The notes under the pieces are model-generated. The model was not told the origin of the DNA. It saw nothing but the letters and a program-made list of their open reading frames with translations, and did not search any database. Of a stretch of 6,063 nucleotides of DNA, positions 6,017 through 6,063 are shown one piece after another. The stretch spans positions 1 through 6,063 of the forward strand of contig CAJXRJ010000474.1 of assembly GCA_913058555.1 (NCBI GenBank). The letters run 5' to 3'. The DNA is from an uncultured bacterium (GTDB taxonomy: Bacteria; Planctomycetota; UBA1135; GCA-002686595). Each line of letters starts with the position of its first letter. Position 1 is the stretch's first letter. A program made the position numbers and the translations under genes.

Positions 6017-6063
6017 CTGTCTCTTATACACATCTCCGAGCCCACGAGACTAGGCATGATCTC
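6017..6063 (-). other. Nextera i7 adapter remnant (sequencing artefact), right end
   Basis: This is the reverse complement of the left-end adapter. It holds the mosaic end CTGTCTCTTATACACATCT (6017-6035), the read-2 stub CCGAGCCCACGAGAC (6036-6050), the index TAGGCATG (6051-6058) and the first five bases of the P7 primer (ATCTC). Genomic sequence ends at 6016. The identical index at both ends fits read-through of short fragments from one library. Confidence 0.99.

Noticed and set aside
1..6063. Terminal inverted repeats of a transposon, integron or linear plasmid
   Set aside because: The repeats contain the Nextera stub, an 8-base index and P7 primer bases, and the interior holds ordinary chromosomal genes with no transposase.

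Overview
This is a short, GC-rich bacterial contig of about 5.97 kb of genomic DNA, bounded at both ends by untrimmed Illumina Nextera (Tn5) adapter. The left 48 bases and the right 47 bases are inverted copies of the same i7-side adapter. Each carries the 19-bp Tn5 mosaic end, the Nextera read-2 stub, an 8-base index (CATGCCTA, which I recall as index N706) and the first bases of the flow-cell primer. These ends are library artefact, not terminal inverted repeats of an element. The GC-rich DNA, a HEAT-repeat protein and a membrane-anchored protein with a probable carboxypeptidase-regulatory-like domain would fit Planctomycetota, Myxococcota or similar lineages. Nothing here fixes the phylum, and the contig probably comes from a metagenome, single-cell or draft assembly.

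All five genes lie on the minus strand, so transcription reads from right to left. In that order they are: (1) a small HIT-family nucleotide-binding hydrolase/transferase (about 5944 to 5588); (2) an APH-fold sugar kinase resembling N-acetylhexosamine 1-kinase (5591 to 4485), whose ATG overlaps the HIT stop codon as ATGA; (3) a 592-residue HEAT-repeat protein of unknown function (4439 to 2661), 45 bp further on; (4) uvrC, the nucleotide-excision-repair endonuclease (2556 to 712), complete with all expected catalytic residues; (5) the N-terminal part of a membrane-anchored, probably extracytoplasmic protein (613 to 49) that runs off the contig.

The HIT and kinase genes form a tight, translationally coupled pair, and the HEAT gene probably shares their transcript. 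uvrC has its own plausible promoter: a -35/-10 pair with 17-bp spacing whose -10 ends 7 nt before the ATG, which would make a leaderless or nearly leaderless message. The gap between uvrC and the partial gene (614-711) contains two short inverted repeats and a Shine-Dalgarno-like sequence, but no convincing terminator.

I found no CRISPR array, tRNA or rRNA, insertion sequence, phage gene, defence system or other clearly new system. The most consequential observation is the adapter contamination: it creates false N-termini (the peptides MCIRDR and MYKRQ) and hides the true ends of two genes.
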